DNA of 14,150 bases from Parcubacteria group bacterium (GTDB taxonomy: Bacteria > Patescibacteriota > Minisyncoccia > JACQLN01): contig JACQLN010000046.1 of assembly GCA_016204035.1 (NCBI GenBank), forward strand, positions 1-14,150, given 5' to 3'. The position numbers and the translations under genes were made by a program. Numbering within the stretch: position 1 is the first letter of the stretch; every line of letters begins with the position of its first letter. The notes beneath the pieces were generated by a model that saw only the letters and a list, made by a program, of their open reading frames with translations, was not told the origin of the DNA and did not search any database. Positions 5,778-11,823 of the stretch are shown here, one piece after another.

Positions 5778-6587
5778 TTATAAATTAGGAAGTTGTTTAC
5801 GAGATAAATTTTTTATTCTGGTTTCTATTTCATCCACCAATAAATCCATACCCTCTTGATAGGCCTGAAGATGCGCGCTTTCAAGCAACTCAAAAACCTC
5901 TTCCATCAAGCCGGCTTCCAAACAAAGTTCGGCTTGAGCCATTTGCGCGAGAACCTGCCCTTCGTTACTGCCATAGCCCGAAACTTTTTTTTCTTGAAGG
6001 ATTTTCCATTCAACCACCATTTGCCTGATTTCTGGATCCTCATAATTTCTGGTTTTTAATTTTTCAACAAGCTGGGGGCGCAATTCCTTTTCCCTTTCTT
6101 GTTGAGCCCTGATTTTTTCCGCCAATTTTTGCAGATTTTCCAGCGTAACAACATCATTATTCCTCAAAACTGCGGTCTCTTCTTTTGTTTGAGGAAAAGC
6201 CAACCCTAGTTCTAATAACCTTGGCTCAAGTGCTGCCTTATCTCTTTCTACAAGATCTTGATGCTTTTCTCTCCATACTAAGTCATTTAATCTTACTTGG
6301 ACTTCTCGCAATTGGAACATAGCCATCTTTTCCGGATCTCCCGATTCCCAGTATCTGCCAAGCAGACTCTCTTTATGAACTGCCTCTGGATCTCTTTTTA
6401 TTTCCGCAAAACCATATTTGCCTTCTAACGACCGGCTTTGGGAATCTGCAACTAATTCCTCAAACCTTAATTCCTCCGGAGATTTTGCTTTTTCCTGCTG
6501 TACCATATCCGTTCCTCCTTCTTTTTTTAAGGAATTGCCTACGCCCATATCTTCCGGACTTGGTCCGCCAAATTCTTTGCCTTCCAT
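5778..6587 (-). CDS. Hypothetical protein with shared 33-residue leader, copy 1
   Basis: I do not recognise this 269-aa protein. Its first 33 codons (MEGKEFGGPSPEDMGVGNSL to MVQQEK) are identical in DNA to those of the gene at 8338-8871. The body is different: highly charged, Gln/Glu/Arg-rich and largely helical, with coiled-coil potential around residues 100-200 and a C-terminal helix-rich end (AELCLEAGLMEEVFELLESA, then KNLSRKQLPNL). There is no signal peptide or membrane segment. A second in-frame ATG at 6506 follows AGGAGG by about 7 bases, whereas ATG 6587 has no Shine-Dalgarno, so the true protein may be the 242-aa form. It is co-directional with the 6602 gene 14 bp upstream and ends in its own terminator. 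Confidence 0.75.
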   Translation of the reverse strand: MEGKEFGGPSPEDMGVGNSLKKEGGTDMVQQEKAKSPEELRFEELVADSQSRSLEGKYGFAEIKRDPEAVHKESLLGRYWESGDPEKMAMFQLREVQVRLNDLVWREKHQDLVERDKAALEPRLLELGLAFPQTKEETAVLRNNDVVTLENLQKLAEKIRAQQEREKELRPQLVEKLKTRNYEDPEIRQMVVEWKILQEKKVSGYGSNEGQVLAQMAQAELCLEAGLMEEVFELLESAHLQAYQEGMDLLVDEIETRIKNLSRKQLPNL

Positions 6588-6595
6588 GGTTTTAT
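6488..6595. repeat. Identical 108-bp 5' cassette block, copy 1
   Basis: By direct comparison all 108 bases equal 8772-8879 (constant offset 2284). The block spans 8 bases of leader, 33 codons, and an internal AGGAGG with ATG. Identity stops abruptly at both ends. That points to recent duplication or gene conversion limited to this module. Confidence 0.95.
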
Positions 6596-6601
6596 ATTTT
6601 A

Positions 6602-7345
6602 TTAATTACTATTTAACAAAAACTCTAAACGTTTAAGATCGGCAGCCATTTTAACAGCCGTTTCGTCGGTAACGCCTCTTAATTTTTCGCGAAGCATTTC
6701 GGCTAATTCCGGTGTAACACCAAGTTCTGCTAATCTATCGGGATACAGTTCGGCGCAATCAACAACTCTTTTGACTGTAAAATCTGGCGACCTCATATCC
6801 ATATACCGCCTAGAATCTGCAACATCATCTTGGGCTGTATTAAAAAGTTCGGGGCTTATTCTATCGGCACTAAATTGCGGCGGGTACATCCGTTTTAAGG
6901 CAACTAATCCTTCGTAAAAAAGTTCCCGTTCAACCATAGCCAGTGAATCTGTATTATCTTCGCCAACATATGCACTGGCATATTTTCCAATTTCACCCAT
7001 CGCGTCTTCAAAATCTTTATCCGTAAGACCCAGTTCTTCTTTGCTTAACCCGCATAAACGATTAAGCAGTTCCGCTTCTGTTATTTGTCCCATTACATCT
7101 CCATTTTTAACAAGACTATCCCTGTATCTTAAAACAGCTCTTTTTAATTTTTCAACAACCTCACCTTCCAATCTATCGGGAGAAACTGTTTTTAGGTCGG
7201 CGGCGGTTTCTGCGGCATTCAATTCAAAACCCTTATTGGGTTTAGTTACACTACCAACAGCTTTTTCTAATACTGCTTCACTTAGTTCAGTTTCCGGATT
7301 AAATTCAAATTTTGGCTTATAACCCGATTCTTGTTCCATTGGCAT
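6602..7345 (-). CDS. Hypothetical acidic protein upstream of cassette copy 1
   Basis: I do not recognise this 247-aa protein. It is soluble, acidic and mostly helical, starting MPMEQESGYKPKFEFNPETE and ending in a helical LREKLRGVTDETAVKMAADL segment. No catalytic motif is visible. The frame can be extended to a TTG at 7372, but the promoter -10 (7377-7382) places the transcription start near 7370, so ATG 7345 (or ATG 7339) is the realistic start. No Shine-Dalgarno precedes it. It leads an operon with the 5778-6587 gene. Its promoter matches that of the other cassette gene, which ties the two loci together. Confidence 0.7.
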   Translation of the reverse strand: MPMEQESGYKPKFEFNPETELSEAVLEKAVGSVTKPNKGFELNAAETAADLKTVSPDRLEGEVVEKLKRAVLRYRDSLVKNGDVMGQITEAELLNRLCGLSKEELGLTDKDFEDAMGEIGKYASAYVGEDNTDSLAMVERELFYEGLVALKRMYPPQFSADRISPELFNTAQDDVADSRRYMDMRSPDFTVKRVVDCAELYPDRLAELGVTPELAEMLREKLRGVTDETAVKMAADLKRLEFLLNSN

Positions 7346-7363
7346 AATTTTTATGGTTAAAAT

Positions 7364-7395
7364 TAATAACAATCCCAGTATAGCACTGTAAAAAA
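7364..7395 (-). promoter_or_regulatory. Promoter of the 247-aa gene operon, shared type
   Basis: Extended -10 TGCTATACT at 7377-7385. The surrounding 30 bp (AGTATAGCACTGTAAAAAAA plus AATAACAATC on the plus strand) closely matches 8889-8920 upstream of the other cassette gene. No clear -35 is present. The predicted 5' leader is about 25 bases. Confidence 0.7.
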
Positions 7396-7416
7396 AGAAA
7401 GGAAGATTGTCTATTC

Positions 7417-7841
7417 CTATTTTTTCCTATTTAGATATAAATTTATTCTCTTGGCATATTCTTGATATACCGGAATTAAATCTTTGGCGGCGTTATAAAA
7501 TTTATCGTAATCTTCTTCAAAATCATACTCGTGCGCTAGGATATTTCTGACTTGAGCGCTGACCACTAATTTCTTGGCCAGATCGTTTTCCAAAACCCCC
7601 ACCCGGCCAAGATCGCTAAAAGATTGCCGGTAGGTGTCGGGTGTTTTTTCTCCTTTTTCCACTAAAATCTGCGTATTGATGTCACTGGCTAAATCAACAA
7701 TCAATTGAAAATTTCTCTCCGCGGCGCGAAGGGTTACCATATTTTTTGAAAATCATTAAAAGAAACCTCCACCAGACGAGCCAGCTCGCCTAATAATTCT
7801 TTTATTTGCTCCAATTTTTTGGCGATTATTTCAACCGGCAT
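7417..7841 (-). pseudogene. hepT: HepT-family toxin, split by a frameshift
   Basis: HepT (formerly DUF86/HEPN) is the RNase-type toxin of MntA/HepT modules. Its active-site motif RX4HXY is intact as RNILAHEY in the 3' part (residues 65-72 of the 107-aa frame starting at 7740). The N-terminal helix lies in another frame: ATG 7841 opens a 35-aa frame MPVEIIAKKLEQIKELLGEL that ends FNDFQKIW and TAA (7734-7736). A -1 shift at the run of six A residues (7743-7748) would read FQKN and continue into MVTLRAAERN, giving 141 aa, the family's normal length. The ATG of the second frame overlaps the end of the first. It may be a dead toxin, a slippage-controlled toxin or a base-call error. The gene overlaps mntA by 11 bp. 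Confidence 0.8.
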
Positions 7842-8181
7842 ATTCTTTGTTTAAAACTTTTTCACGAACCCGCCTGAATTTGGCGGTATCCTGATACCGT
7901 TTCCAAGCCAAAACCTTAAACCTTATAAAATCAAATTCTTCCCCCTCCACCAACTTGCCATTTTGGGCAATTTGATATTGCAAAAGTGGCGAAGCAACCC
8001 AAAGATCCACCAGATCAATTTTTTCTTCCGAGACACCTAATTTTTCCGACAAAGTGCTTCTTAAGTCCAACTTTTCTTCCAATGTCAGCGGGCGATCGAA
8101 AAGAACGGCAACATCGGTATCCGACTGCCCACCAGCTGTTTTAGCCGCCTGGGAACCAAAAAGGATAACTAATCTTTTCAT
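7831..8181 (-). CDS. mntA: MntA-family nucleotidyltransferase antitoxin
   Basis: MntA is a minimal nucleotidyltransferase that neutralises HepT by attaching AMP residues to the tyrosine of its RX4HXY motif. The pattern GSX10DXD is present as GSQAAKTAGGQSDTD (residues 9-23), and a third acidic strand IDLVDL follows at about 55-60, so the active site looks complete. At 116 aa it is compact, with only eight residues before GS where homologues often have 20-40. An in-frame TGA lies 15 bp upstream of the ATG, so it cannot be extended. The stop overlaps the start of the hepT frame by 11 bp, a tight coupling expected of this pair. A TACAAT box just upstream implies a leaderless message. Confidence 0.88.
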   Translation of the reverse strand: MKRLVILFGSQAAKTAGGQSDTDVAVLFDRPLTLEEKLDLRSTLSEKLGVSEEKIDLVDLWVASPLLQYQIAQNGKLVEGEEFDFIRFKVLAWKRYQDTAKFRRVREKVLNKEYAG

Positions 8182-8187
8182 GCCTAT

Positions 8188-8193
8188 ATTGTA
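8188..8193 (-). promoter_or_regulatory. Promoter -10 of mntA-hepT, leaderless
   Basis: TACAAT on the minus strand ends 6 bp before the mntA ATG at 8181, so transcription should start at or next to the start codon. A -35 is weak at best (TTTAAC, 17 bp spacing). There is no Shine-Dalgarno, which agrees with a leaderless transcript. Confidence 0.5.
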
Positions 8194-8236
8194 TCATCAC
8201 CCCAAGGTTTGTTAAACAAAGCCACAGTAAGACCAT

Positions 8237-8274
8237 ACTAAACATACCGAATTTTCGGCAAAATTAAAATCCCG
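8237..8274. repeat. 3' flank repeat, copy 2
   Basis: Counterpart of 5702-5738. It again covers the T-tract and the foot of the terminator stem after a cassette gene. The stem sequence itself differs between the copies, while the flank is conserved. Confidence 0.75.
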
Positions 8275-8293
8275 AGGGTTTACCCCTCGGGAT
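8260..8293 (-). terminator. Intrinsic terminator after cassette gene copy 2
   Basis: Perfect 10-bp stem ATCCCGAGGG (8269-8278) with CCCTCGGGAT (8284-8293), five-base loop, followed on the minus strand by TTTTAATTTT. Confidence 0.88.
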
Positions 8294-8337
8294 CAAAGGT
8301 CTAATCTTGGTGTTTTTTGATTAAAACTATTTTTCGG

Positions 8338-8871
8338 TTAAAATTCCCCGCGGGTAAGGTCTTCGGAATCTCGTCTAGCTATTTTATCCGCAAAATCTTT
8401 TACTACACCAAGCTCAACTCCCGCATCTCCGCCCTTTACAACCATCATTTTCCATCTTTCATATCTCTCCTTGGCTAACTTCGTAGCAAGCTCAAAAGCT
8501 TCTTTTGGAGAATCCCCGTGTCTCAACCGAGCGAACAATACACTCACGGCATCAGGAAACACACCCATCACTCTAGCTACCTTTGTTAGAACCTTCGCCT
8601 CATTTTCGCGAAACTCGGCCATCTCCCTTTGGAGCTCCTCGAGTTCATCTAACCCGGCTTTGTAATCTTCCGCAGAAGGGTACCTGTCGCCGAGAAATTC
8701 GGCATTCCCTACCGCAATTATCTTTACCATATTCGCCTCTTCCTGTGCCTCTTTAGATGGCATCCGGTCATCTTTTTCCTGCTGTACCATATCCGTTCCT
8801 CCTTCTTTTTTTAAGGAATTGCCTACGCCCATATCTTCCGGACTTGGTCCGCCAAATTCTTTGCCTTCCAT
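8338..8871 (-). CDS. Hypothetical protein with shared 33-residue leader, copy 2
   Basis: I do not recognise this 177-aa protein. The first 33 residues are identical to those of the 5778-6587 product. After them come DDRMPSKEAQEEANMVKIIA and a helical, charged body: ELEELQREMAEFRENEAKVL suggests a coiled coil, and later segments (KEAFELATKLAKERYERWKM) are helical too. There is no membrane segment or known motif. ATG 8871 lacks a Shine-Dalgarno, while ATG 8790 follows AGGAGG by about 7 bases and would give a 150-aa protein starting MVQQEK. It is a single-gene unit with its own promoter (8902-8910) and terminator. The 5' promoter region matches that of the 247-aa gene. Confidence 0.72.
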   Translation of the reverse strand: MEGKEFGGPSPEDMGVGNSLKKEGGTDMVQQEKDDRMPSKEAQEEANMVKIIAVGNAEFLGDRYPSAEDYKAGLDELEELQREMAEFRENEAKVLTKVARVMGVFPDAVSVLFARLRHGDSPKEAFELATKLAKERYERWKMMVVKGGDAGVELGVVKDFADKIARRDSEDLTRGEF

Positions 8872-8879
8872 GGTTTTAT
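8772..8879. repeat. Identical 108-bp 5' cassette block, copy 2
   Basis: Equal to 6488-6595 over every base I compared. Here it sits directly behind the shared promoter, whereas in copy 1 the 247-aa gene lies between promoter and block. Confidence 0.95.
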
Positions 8880-8901
8880 TGGTTTATTTAATAATAACCC
8901 T

Positions 8902-8910
8902 AGTATAGCA
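8902..8910 (-). promoter_or_regulatory. Promoter of cassette gene copy 2, shared type
   Basis: Extended -10 TGCTATACT, embedded in about 30 bp shared with 7364-7395. The upstream poly-T (minus strand) is also the tail of the preceding terminator, so termination of one unit and initiation of the next are packed together. Confidence 0.7.
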
Positions 8911-8913
8911 CTG

Positions 8914-8955
8914 TAAAAAAAATAGAAAAGCGCCCCGTTTCTTGTTCGGAGCGCT
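8914..8955 (-). terminator. Intrinsic terminator after the 120-aa gene
   Basis: Nine-pair stem AGCGCTCCG with CGGGGCGCT on the minus strand (8947-8955 and 8929-8937, one G-T pair, 9-base loop), followed by TTTTCTATTTTTTTT. Confidence 0.82.
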
Positions 8956-8975
8956 CCTGCCTCTTTTTTGAGACG

Positions 8976-9338
8976 TTACTTCTGTGCCGCCGCGGCCCTA
9001 TTGGCCTCTATCTGCGCGGCCTCGGCCTCGAGCTCTTCAGCACGTCTCCTCCAGAAGGCCGACATCTTGGCATGGTATTCTTGGCCGGCCGCAGTGATTC
9101 TGGCCTTCATCTCGGGCGACAAGGTTTTCTTGAACTCCTCGATCTCCGCCTCGGAGATGTTGGTGACCTCAAGCAGGTGGCCGATCCAGGCCTGTCTGCG
9201 CAGACCCAGAGGACCCGGACGCCTGAATCTGATCTCGCCGAAGAACTTCATGGCAGAGAAACTGCCCTTGCCCGCGCTGGCGATAGCCTCGCAGACCAGC
9301 TGACAGATCTCTTCCACCCGCTTGGCAACCAGTTCCAT
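8976..9338 (-). CDS. Hypothetical GC-rich Ala/Glu-rich helical protein
   Basis: I do not recognise this 120-aa protein. It begins MELVAKRVEEICQLVCEAIA and ends with an Ala/Glu/Arg-rich helix (RRRAEELEAEAAQIEANRAA, then AAQK) likely to form a coiled coil. The middle is basic (RFRRPGPLGLRRQAW), which could suit nucleic-acid or ribosome contact, though that is speculation. The frame is open up to 9473, but the -10/-35 pair at 9385-9413 lies inside that extension. The start is therefore ATG 9338, with AGAGG five bases upstream. Codons are strongly G/C-ending, unlike the A/T-rich neighbours, which suggests high expression or a foreign origin. Confidence 0.72.
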   Translation of the reverse strand: MELVAKRVEEICQLVCEAIASAGKGSFSAMKFFGEIRFRRPGPLGLRRQAWIGHLLEVTNISEAEIEEFKKTLSPEMKARITAAGQEYHAKMSAFWRRRAEELEAEAAQIEANRAAAAQK

Positions 9339-9384
9339 CTCGGCCTCTTTTCGTGAGAAGTTATGGGTAAAAGGTACTATGTTA

Positions 9385-9413
9385 AGTATAGCAAATAACA
9401 ATATAAAAGTCAA
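9385..9413 (-). promoter_or_regulatory. Strong promoter of the 120-aa gene
   Basis: -35 TTGACT (9408-9413), 17-bp spacer, extended -10 TGCTATACT (9385-9393). This is the closest to consensus in the window. Transcription would start near 9378, leaving a leader of about 40 bases. Confidence 0.85.
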
Positions 9414-9432
9414 TAGCACGTTTTTTGGCACC

Positions 9433-9459
9433 AAAAAACCGCATAAACAGCGGTTTTTT
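9433..9459. terminator. Bidirectional-type terminator after the second GNAT gene
   Basis: Perfect stem AAAAAACCGC (9433-9442) with GCGGTTTTTT (9450-9459), 7-base loop. The A/T arms give a T-tract on either strand, but only the minus-strand GNAT operon needs it. Confidence 0.85.
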
Positions 9460-9476
9460 AAGTTATCTTTCACTAT

Positions 9477-10673
9477 CTATAGCTTCTTAGAATATAGCAG
9501 AAATTGCGTGGGATCGCCTTTAGCGAAAACCTCCGGAACCCCGTCATTAGCCGGAGCAAAACCATTTTCCAAGTATTGATCATCCGCGCCTTCCCGACCC
9601 AATACGACAACTCCTCTTTCTTGACCCTGCGCATATCCTCTTAAAGCCCCCGCCAATCTGGATTTACTGCCGGCGGCATCCGGATCGGATCCTTCCCAAA
9701 CCGAGAAAATCGCGTTTTCATAAATACCCGTAATTAAAATAGAAAAACTTTCAATTTTACCTTCTTCGTTTCTTAAAACAAAACTGTGCGGCATAACCAC
9801 GGCTTCTTCGCCTTCTTTTTGTTTGAATAAAAGTTCCAAACAAACTTCAAATTCTTGGTATCTTTCCGGAGAATAAATCTTCTTGGCCAAACCAAGCAGT
9901 TCTTCTCTGTTTTTTTCCGATACTTTCTCGCTGGGCGTAAAAACTTCTGTGCCTTCTTCCACCCGGCTAAAATAATTAACCGAATCTCGGCCCGGGCCGA
10001 AATAATCTTTTATGTCTAAACCGCTCTTATAACCGCTTTTTCCATATAAATTTAGAGCCGCCTGTTCGTTTTCATAGTCATCCGTTTCCACAACCATCAC
10101 CTTACTGCCTCTGGCTTGGGCCATTTTTTCCACCCAGTTAAATAAAAAACCGCCGACGCCTCCGCCTTGATATTCCGGGCTGACGGCAAACCAACCCAGG
10201 CGCGTGGCCAAATTATGTTTTTCTAAATCAAGCTGTTCGCTTGTGGCAAATCCGGCGCCGCCGGCAATATCTACAGTGTAAATACCTGTAATGGCAAAGG
10301 GTTTATCTTGGGTGTCTGTGGCTATGTAATATTCAACATTAAGCAAAGCGGGGGTTTTTCTTTTCCTTTGCTCAAAAAAATTATCCAGTGTTTCCGCCAA
10401 TTCTTGAAAGGTCGGCTCGTCCCAGGAACCTTTGACGCTTTCCAACAGGCCATCCTTAAAACCCTCGCTCAAAGCCCTGACTCTAAATTTAGTTCTTTGT
10501 GCCTCACCGCCTTTTTCCCTAATTATTTCATTTTCAAAAAGAAAACTGTCGGGATTTTCCCAATGCGCTTTTATTTCTGCTTCGGTCAAGCGGCCGTCGG
10601 CTAAACGGGCGTTTTTCTGTTCCAGAGATTCTTCTGTCTGACCCGCTTTTTCAAAATTCTCTATGGATTCCAT
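9477..10673 (-). CDS. GNAT-family N-acetyltransferase, long form
   Basis: GNAT enzymes transfer an acetyl group from acetyl-CoA to an amine. The core is seen at about 115-215: a strand with YYIATDTQDKPFAITGIYTV, then LGWFAVSPEYQGGGVGGFLF (159-178), where QGGGVGG fits the Q/RxxGxG/A acetyl-CoA pyrophosphate loop, then VMVVETDDYENEQAALNLYG and KSGYK, the classic motif B end. An N-terminal region of about 100 residues and a C-terminal half of about 155 residues flank it. The latter (SFVLRNEEGKIESFSILITG to VVLGREGADDQYLENGFAPA) looks like a second, degenerate GNAT-like half without a clear CoA loop. The substrate is unknown. It follows the other GNAT-like gene by 6 bp. Confidence 0.85.
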   Translation of the reverse strand: MESIENFEKAGQTEESLEQKNARLADGRLTEAEIKAHWENPDSFLFENEIIREKGGEAQRTKFRVRALSEGFKDGLLESVKGSWDEPTFQELAETLDNFFEQRKRKTPALLNVEYYIATDTQDKPFAITGIYTVDIAGGAGFATSEQLDLEKHNLATRLGWFAVSPEYQGGGVGGFLFNWVEKMAQARGSKVMVVETDDYENEQAALNLYGKSGYKSGLDIKDYFGPGRDSVNYFSRVEEGTEVFTPSEKVSEKNREELLGLAKKIYSPERYQEFEVCLELLFKQKEGEEAVVMPHSFVLRNEEGKIESFSILITGIYENAIFSVWEGSDPDAAGSKSRLAGALRGYAQGQERGVVVLGREGADDQYLENGFAPANDGVPEVFAKGDPTQFLLYSKKL

Positions 10674-10679
10674 TAAATT

Positions 10680-11726
10680 TTATTCTTCGGCTATTTTAAC
10701 CTCAACAACTTCCTTGCCTTTGGCTTTAAGTTCTGCCTGTTTTTGATTCCTTTCGTCTTCGCTCATCAAAAATACCCGGCCATCTTTGGCGCCAGCCAAA
10801 GATTGTTCAAATTCTTTCAAGTAGCCAACTAAAACTTCCTGGGTTCTCTGCCAAGCTTTCTTGGAAGCATAGTCTTCGGGTTCGGCGCCGTATTCTTCAA
10901 AATAAATCGTTTTAGCCATTCTTACCAAATCACCCGATCTTAATTCTCCGCTGCCGTCAAACATATTAACCATTAAGTGTTCGTAAGCGCCGTTGATGCC
11001 ATCACCTATTGGTTCGCCGGTATTATCGTCGTAATCGCAGGGCGGAGCTTTATAAGGCACCTCGTGTATATTGCCCTCGGCGTCTTCAAAATAAACTCTT
11101 TTTTCGCCGATTTTATTCCAGAATTGTTCGGATGTTTCCGTGGATTCGCCCACCATGCCTCTAACCGCGTGCCCTTCTTGTTTAGCTTGCTCCAAAGCGC
11201 CCAAAGATAATTTTCTATTGAGTTCCGTGGCCAAGCCCTTTCTTCTATATTCTTCGTCCGTAAGAATAAAAGCCATATAAACCAAGGATTCCGGCGGCCG
11301 GCCTGCCACCGGTTCCATTTCCAAATAGCGGGAGTTGGAAAACGAAATAACTTTACCGTCCGGACCGGTAATCACATCGTATTTATTTATACCCTGTTTG
11401 ATGGATTCTTTAACCCAATAAAGAGGGTCGGCTTCGTCGCCAAACTCGGCTTTCATCATCTGCCAAACTTCCCTAACCATGGGATCGTTATGATTTTCAA
11501 TACGCTTGGTGACAAATTGCTCGCCCTCCCTGGATTTCAAAGATTCTGCGCCGTCTTCGGCGGGAGTCCTTTCAAATTTTGAAGCCGCCTCCAGCCGGCC
11601 GATAAAGCCCTCCATGTTTTTATGCGCCGTGGCTACGGCTTCGGCTTCTTCTTTCTTTCTTGTGGCTTCCATGGCCTCGCCATAGCCGGGTAAATCTACA
11701 TCAAATTGCCTTTCAAAATTATTCAT
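10680..11726 (-). CDS. GNAT-like acetyltransferase domain protein
   Basis: The 348-aa protein has a GNAT-like centre: YDVITGPDGKVISFSNSRYL (116-135), VYMAFILTDEEYRRKGLATE (149-168), where RRKGLATEL fits the acetyl-CoA loop, and a following helix and strand ending ETSEQFWNKIGEKRVYF (197-213), similar to motif B. A charged helical N-terminus (1-110) and a C-terminal extension of about 130 residues are not recognised. It is the first gene of the two-GNAT operon, with a promoter at 11761-11790. ATG 11726 has no Shine-Dalgarno. The acceptor is unknown; nearness to polyamine genes is suggestive, but a terminator separates them. Confidence 0.75.
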   Translation of the reverse strand: MNNFERQFDVDLPGYGEAMEATRKKEEAEAVATAHKNMEGFIGRLEAASKFERTPAEDGAESLKSREGEQFVTKRIENHNDPMVREVWQMMKAEFGDEADPLYWVKESIKQGINKYDVITGPDGKVISFSNSRYLEMEPVAGRPPESLVYMAFILTDEEYRRKGLATELNRKLSLGALEQAKQEGHAVRGMVGESTETSEQFWNKIGEKRVYFEDAEGNIHEVPYKAPPCDYDDNTGEPIGDGINGAYEHLMVNMFDGSGELRSGDLVRMAKTIYFEEYGAEPEDYASKKAWQRTQEVLVGYLKEFEQSLAGAKDGRVFLMSEDERNQKQAELKAKGKEVVEVKIAEE

Positions 11727-11760
11727 ATGTTTATATTTTAATCAGTTTACTAATAAGTAA

Positions 11761-11790
11761 AGTATAACCTCCCGGACAGCTTAAAAGCAA
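11761..11790 (-). promoter_or_regulatory. Promoter of the GNAT operon
   Basis: -10 TATACT (11761-11766), 18-bp spacer, -35-like TTGCTT (11785-11790). The -35 overlaps the foot of the preceding terminator. Downstream, TTTACT and AGTAAA arms (11746-11751, 11756-11761) make a small inverted repeat that could be an operator. Confidence 0.5.
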
Positions 11791-11814
11791 AATCCAGTTT
11801 TTAAGCTGGATTTT
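11789..11814 (-). terminator. Terminator after the polyamine gene pair
   Basis: Perfect 9-bp stem AAAATCCAG with CTGGATTTT (11789-11797 and 11806-11814), 8-base loop. The T-rich 3' arm is followed by GCTTTTAAG on the minus strand. It is weaker than the GC-rich terminators elsewhere. Confidence 0.65.
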
Positions 11815-11823
11815 GGCGGGGCT

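Noticed and set aside
7346..7372. TTG start of the 247-aa gene at 7372
   Set aside because: It lies at or before the predicted transcription start; ATG 7345 or 7339 is preferred.
9339..9473. Longer start of the 120-aa gene, with a hydrophobic LTFILLFAIL segment resembling a signal peptide
   Set aside because: This segment contains the -35 and -10 boxes and a terminator stem, is A/T-rich unlike the gene, and the ATG at 9338 has a ribosome site.
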